DNA of 64,000 nucleotides, taken from assembly GCA_903813345.2 (NCBI GenBank), contig CAIIXF020000007.1, positions 14,368,714 to 14,432,713 of the forward strand, given 5' to 3'. Under the pieces are notes generated by a model. It ran no database searches and had not been told where the DNA came from. It saw only the letters and a list, made by a program, of their open reading frames with translations. A program made the translations under genes and the position numbers. This document shows, in pieces, positions 60,867 to 64,000 of the stretch (the first letter of the stretch is position 1; each line of letters opens with the position of its first letter). The DNA comes from Owenia fusiformis (Eukaryota; Annelida; Polychaeta; Sabellida; Oweniidae).

Positions 60867-62114
60867 ATGTCCGGGATGGATAGTGTTCATCTGACGTTGT
60901 CAATCATTTTGGCATGTCTTCTAATTCTTGTCAAAGCGGGTGATACACACATAGTAGAGGATGCGGAAAAAGCAGAGGCGGAAAATGTAAAGCGTAAACT
61001 TGCAGATGGAGCAGATCTTGGAAAAGATGGTGATAGTTTGCAGGACTGGACCGAAATTATCAAAAAATGGTACGGCATAAGGAATAGACAAAACCAAAAT
61101 GTATTCCCACAAGACTCGCCAATTGATAAAAAATGGTATGGCGCAAGATTCCGACAAGACGTGCCAACGGATAAAAAATGGTATGGCGCTAGATTCCGAC
61201 AAGACTCGCCAATTGATAAAAAATGGTATGGCGCAAGATTTCGACAAGACTCGCCGATTGATAAAAAGTGGTATGGTGCAAGATTCCGACAAGACTCGCC
61301 AATTGATAAAAAGTGGTATGGCGCTAGATTCCGACAAGACTCGCCCATGGATAAAAAATGGTATGGCGCAAGATTCCGACAAGACTCGCCAATTGATAAA
61401 AAGTGGTATGGAGCAAGATTCCGACAAGACTCGCCAATTGATAAAAAATGGTATGGCGCAAGATTCCGACAAGACTCGCCCATTGACAAAAAATGGTATG
61501 GCGCAAGATTCCGACAAGACTCGCCAATTGATAAAAAGTGGTATGGAGCAAGATTCAGACAAGACTCGCCAATTGATAAAAAGTGGTATGGAGCAAGATT
61601 CCGACAAGACTCGCCCATGGATAAAAAATGGTATGGTGCAAGATTCAGACAAGACTCGCCAATGGATAAAAAGTGGTATGGAGCAAGATTCCGACAAGAC
61701 TCGCCCATGGATAAAAAGTGGTATGGAGCAAGATTCCGACAAGACTCGCCCATGGATAAAAAATGGTACGGTGCAAGACTACAGGCTCGTCTAAATTCAC
61801 CAAGTTATATGAGTGCGGTTAAGAAATGGTATGGGGCGCGACTACAGAAGCAACAAAGGTATCGACCTTCAGGATATAGGTATCGTTATGGAAGTACAAA
61901 CAAAAGAACAATGGATGAAGAATTCGATGAACACAATAGCGATCTCGGAGACCTGAGCAAAGAATCGGATGACAACGAATCTCACAACCAAGTACTTGAT
62001 GAGAACAATCTAAGCGAAGGGCTACTCCAAGCTTGGAAAAGAAGTCGATTTGATAGCAGTGACGATGATTTAGAACAGTTCGATTTGAATGATCTACAGT
62101 CGTGGAATGAATGA
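60867..62114 (+). CDS. Secreted peptide precursor with 17 KKWYG units
   Basis: A 415-residue frame in one exon. The first ATG is 60867, with a second at 60876. A signal peptide follows (MDSVHLTLSIILACLLILVK, AG). After an acidic spacer come KKWYGIRNRQ, 14 units of KKWYGARFRQDSPID (Ile or Met at position 14; the first has VPTD), then two diverged units, KKWYGARLQARLNSPSYM and KKWYGARLQKQQRYRP. An acidic tail (DEEFDEHNSDLGDLSKES) with KR and KRSR sites ends QSWNE. KK before each Trp is a standard prohormone-convertase site, predicting about 14 copies of WYGARFRQDSP(I/M)D. Trimming at the internal Arg is possible, which would give pyroglutamyl QDSPID fragments. No Gly precedes the basic sites, so C-terminal amidation is not predicted. 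The layout is that of a neuropeptide or peptide-hormone precursor. I do not recognise the family. A secreted cationic structural or adhesive protein is the alternative. Confidence 0.85.
   Translation: MSGMDSVHLTLSIILACLLILVKAGDTHIVEDAEKAEAENVKRKLADGADLGKDGDSLQDWTEIIKKWYGIRNRQNQNVFPQDSPIDKKWYGARFRQDVPTDKKWYGARFRQDSPIDKKWYGARFRQDSPIDKKWYGARFRQDSPIDKKWYGARFRQDSPMDKKWYGARFRQDSPIDKKWYGARFRQDSPIDKKWYGARFRQDSPIDKKWYGARFRQDSPIDKKWYGARFRQDSPIDKKWYGARFRQDSPMDKKWYGARFRQDSPMDKKWYGARFRQDSPMDKKWYGARFRQDSPMDKKWYGARLQARLNSPSYMSAVKKWYGARLQKQQRYRPSGYRYRYGSTNKRTMDEEFDEHNSDLGDLSKESDDNESHNQVLDENNLSEGLLQAWKRSRFDSSDDDLEQFDLNDLQSWNE
61128..61757 (+). repeat. 45-bp coding tandem array, 14 units
   Basis: Fourteen exact 45-bp units (630 bp) encode KKWYGARFRQD plus SPID, SPMD or VPTD. 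Variation is confined to a few synonymous sites (AAA/AAG at the second Lys, GGC/GGT/GGA at Gly, GCA/GCT at Ala, CGA/AGA) and the Ile/Met codon (ATT/ATG), a sign of recent unit homogenisation. Because 45 is a multiple of three, the other frames stay open too and create long false frames on both strands. Confidence 0.97.
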
Positions 62115-62222
62115 AGGAAGAGACAATGAGATGATCTTTACATGGTATTGCTTCATTTTTAATCCCTTGAATTCCAAGCACAACAAAAATGAAGTCAAGT
62201 GATGTTTTACTTTTTTACATTT

Positions 62223-62228
62223 ATTAAA
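62223..62228 (+). terminator. Possible poly(A) signal (ATTAAA) of the peptide precursor
   Basis: ATTAAA lies about 109 nt after the TGA stop at 62112-62114, the first common signal variant downstream. Confidence 0.4.
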
Positions 62229-63825
62229 TTGAACATAAATGTTATTTTAAGTTAAAATGGCGAAGTCACAATTGGCAAAAGATATAAAAAGAAAATGCTA
62301 CTTGGTATTCAAGAGGTTGAATATTTACCATATGTATGGATATGGTTATGTATGGTCGCAGAGTTGTTCTCAACTACGTATAGTACTCGTTCTAAGTCTC
62401 AAAAGCTTATAATCTCAAAACTATTCTGGATCTTAAGTTCATGTTTATTTGTTTTTATCTCAACCAATAGACACTGAAGAACTTTAGCTGCATGATTTTT
62501 CATAACATTTTACGTGCCTCTGCTGGCGTTACTCAAATATTTTACAATTATTTTGAAAAATAATTTCCTGAACAAGTCATACAATTTCAACATTTTAGAC
62601 AAGAGGGTAAATAACCTTTGGTTGCCACTACACTTTCTTCAAACCAATGAACTTCTTTTATTGGTTTGTGTCTCTTTGTTTTGTTTTCTTATGAATTTTT
62701 TTATTGGTCTATGACTAACGTCAACCACGTCTTATCGCCATCGCTGATTGGTCGAAAAACGTTTCATTGATCACGTCGATGAAACAAAATGAACAATTCA
62801 AACTTTGGTAGAGACGCTTCGTTTCAATACAAAATAGTATCTGGTGTAATTAAGGAATGCTGTAATATACTTTTGTATATCAAAATAAAGAAAGCTGTAA
62901 GAAATGCGTTTATGTCAATTACTTAAAAAAACTTCACATCGATGTATAGTATTCTGATGATAGGTGTTGAAAAAGTGCACGAAACGAGACCAAGAAAAAA
63001 CATAGGGCCAACCATTAACTAAGATTTGTATCCTCTTATTTAAGGAAAAGTAAGTTTTAAGATTGAGAATAGGAGTTTATAAAGACTTGTAATGCAATTC
63101 AAAATTTCTCCCATTTTGAAATTCTCCTATTTGAAATGTCGTTGCTATAACGGGTAGCCAGGGTAACCAAGGTATGCACCCCTAGACCTCTAGTTCGCGA
63201 AATGCTCAATCTTAAAGTTTACATTCAATATAAACGATAAGATTATATTCAAGACTAATTATTCAAATTAAACTATTTTGGTAGTTCGAATTTTCATGTA
63301 CTGAAAAATTTGTTCTCTGTTTCCTGCCGTGTGGTTACATGGCTCGGATATTCATATCATTTCTATTTTGATGTGTTGACAGAGGATCGAATATAATCAT
63401 TCCGACCCCCATTGTAACGTTTATGCACATGCGTGCCGTCTATCTTATATTGGTCTCATCCTGATCTATGCGAACCTTCAGTTGTGGGTACGCAGTTTAG
63501 TCGCAATAATTTTGGACTACAGGCTAATATGTGTCATTAATTTAAATGTAATTTTGTGTTCGTATATTGTAATACACACGAGTTAAAAAAACTATTGTAT
63601 TGTTTGATGTATATTGATATTCTGTACAAGGCTCTAATAAAGGGCTGTCTTTATCTTGGCCTTTGCTTAATCCGATCAGAAACCATGAATTTTTAGAAGT
63701 GGTCATATCTAGCCCTTTGTTTGATTTCTCAATGAGAAATTGGACGGGTACTTTACTCTTGGTATTTCACAATTAGTGGCATTTATTGTGATATTTGAAT
63801 CATCTGTTATACAGGCCTCCTAGAC
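62229..63825. other. Gene-free stretch right of the precursor gene
   Basis: AT-rich. Frames of 60-66 codons show hydrophobic runs without start context or exon support. I see no element ends here. Confidence 0.45.
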
Positions 63826-63831
63826 TTCCAA

Positions 63832-64000
63832 CAACGCGAACATCAGTTCTGATCTCGCGAACTACGTTCCTTGAGCTCGAACCACGACTCTCACGTCGCG
63901 AACGTGAAATCTTATGTCGCGCACCACCATTTCCTTTTCCCGAACATATTTCTCCACTCGCGAACAGAGATCCATGCGAGCACGGATTTCTGTTCGTGAG
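63832..64000. repeat. Edge-truncated array of about 20-23-bp CGCGAAC units
   Basis: CGCGAAC or a one-base variant (CTCGAAC, CGCGCAC, CCCGAAC) recurs about every 19-25 bases seven to eight times up to the window end, each followed by A and a pyrimidine-rich stretch. It is GC-richer than its surroundings and is cut by the window edge. The style resembles the arrayed ends of foldback elements such as 6525-6680. Confidence 0.6.

Noticed and set aside
60887-61753. Antisense frames of 273-288 codons and a plus-strand 231-codon frame (61099-61794) across the 45-bp array
   Set aside because: They exist only because the unit length is a multiple of three and the unit has no stop in those frames. They lack signal peptide, spacer and processing logic of their own.
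61128-61757. CRISPR-like array
   Set aside because: Units are contiguous with no unique spacers and encode a regular peptide in a metazoan gene.
60867-62114. RFamide-type neuropeptide
   Set aside because: Although units contain ARF, the Phe is followed by Arg-Gln, not Gly plus basic residues, so no amidated RF end can form.
1-64000. tRNA, rRNA or other structural RNA genes
   Set aside because: I looked for paired arms with the GTTCRANNC box or rRNA-like conserved runs and saw none I could support by eye; a covariance-model scan would settle this.

Overview
The window is animal nuclear DNA. It is AT-rich, its genes are split by GT-AG introns, and it is crowded with short inverted-repeat DNA transposons (TA, TTAA and 9-bp target duplications). 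The families seen (discoidin domain, YWTD propeller plus EGF, ankyrin, a repetitive neuropeptide-type precursor, Crypton and Tc1/mariner fragments) point to a marine invertebrate, most likely a lophotrochozoan or an invertebrate deuterostome. I cannot name the species. No tRNA, rRNA, CRISPR array or bacterial operon was seen.

Layout: (1) 1-2.1 kb, minus strand: the first two coding exons of a secreted F5/8 type C (discoidin) protein that runs off the left edge, beyond a foldback element. (2) 3.9-10.75 kb, minus strand: an eight-exon gene for a 366-residue protein with one membrane segment and degenerate ankyrin repeats. Every exon joint keeps the reading frame. Its introns hold four inverted-repeat elements, and a GC-rich CCCATGGGAC-type element sits about 100 bp upstream of its start codon. 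(3) 12.5-16.1 kb: a decayed proline iminopeptidase fragment lying between inverted arrays of a degenerate minisatellite. (4) 16.5-22.4 kb: transposon remnants and no convincing gene. (5) 24.0-31.75 kb and 39.6-48.9 kb, plus strand: two tandem paralogues encoding an LDL-receptor-type YWTD beta-propeller plus a terminal EGF module. Intron positions and phases match in the shared part, but the N-terminal halves differ. The downstream copy is a type II membrane protein with a tyrosine-motif cytoplasmic tail and a Thr-rich stalk. The upstream copy has a helical region and a CPT hexapeptide stalk, and it stops early inside the EGF module. (6) 49-60.8 kb: inverted-repeat elements and no supported gene. 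(7) 60.87-62.11 kb, plus strand: an intronless coding region for a 415-residue secreted precursor with 17 KKWYG units, 14 of them in a strict 45-bp tandem array.

The genes do not form a pathway. The links visible here are tandem duplication (the two propeller genes) and transposon activity inside introns and next to promoters. The strongest candidate for something undescribed is the WYGARFR peptide precursor at the right end. Next are the paired receptor genes with exchanged stalks, the ankyrin membrane protein, and several element families defined by their target-site duplications. All gene models were made by reading codons and splice sites by eye, without database searches.
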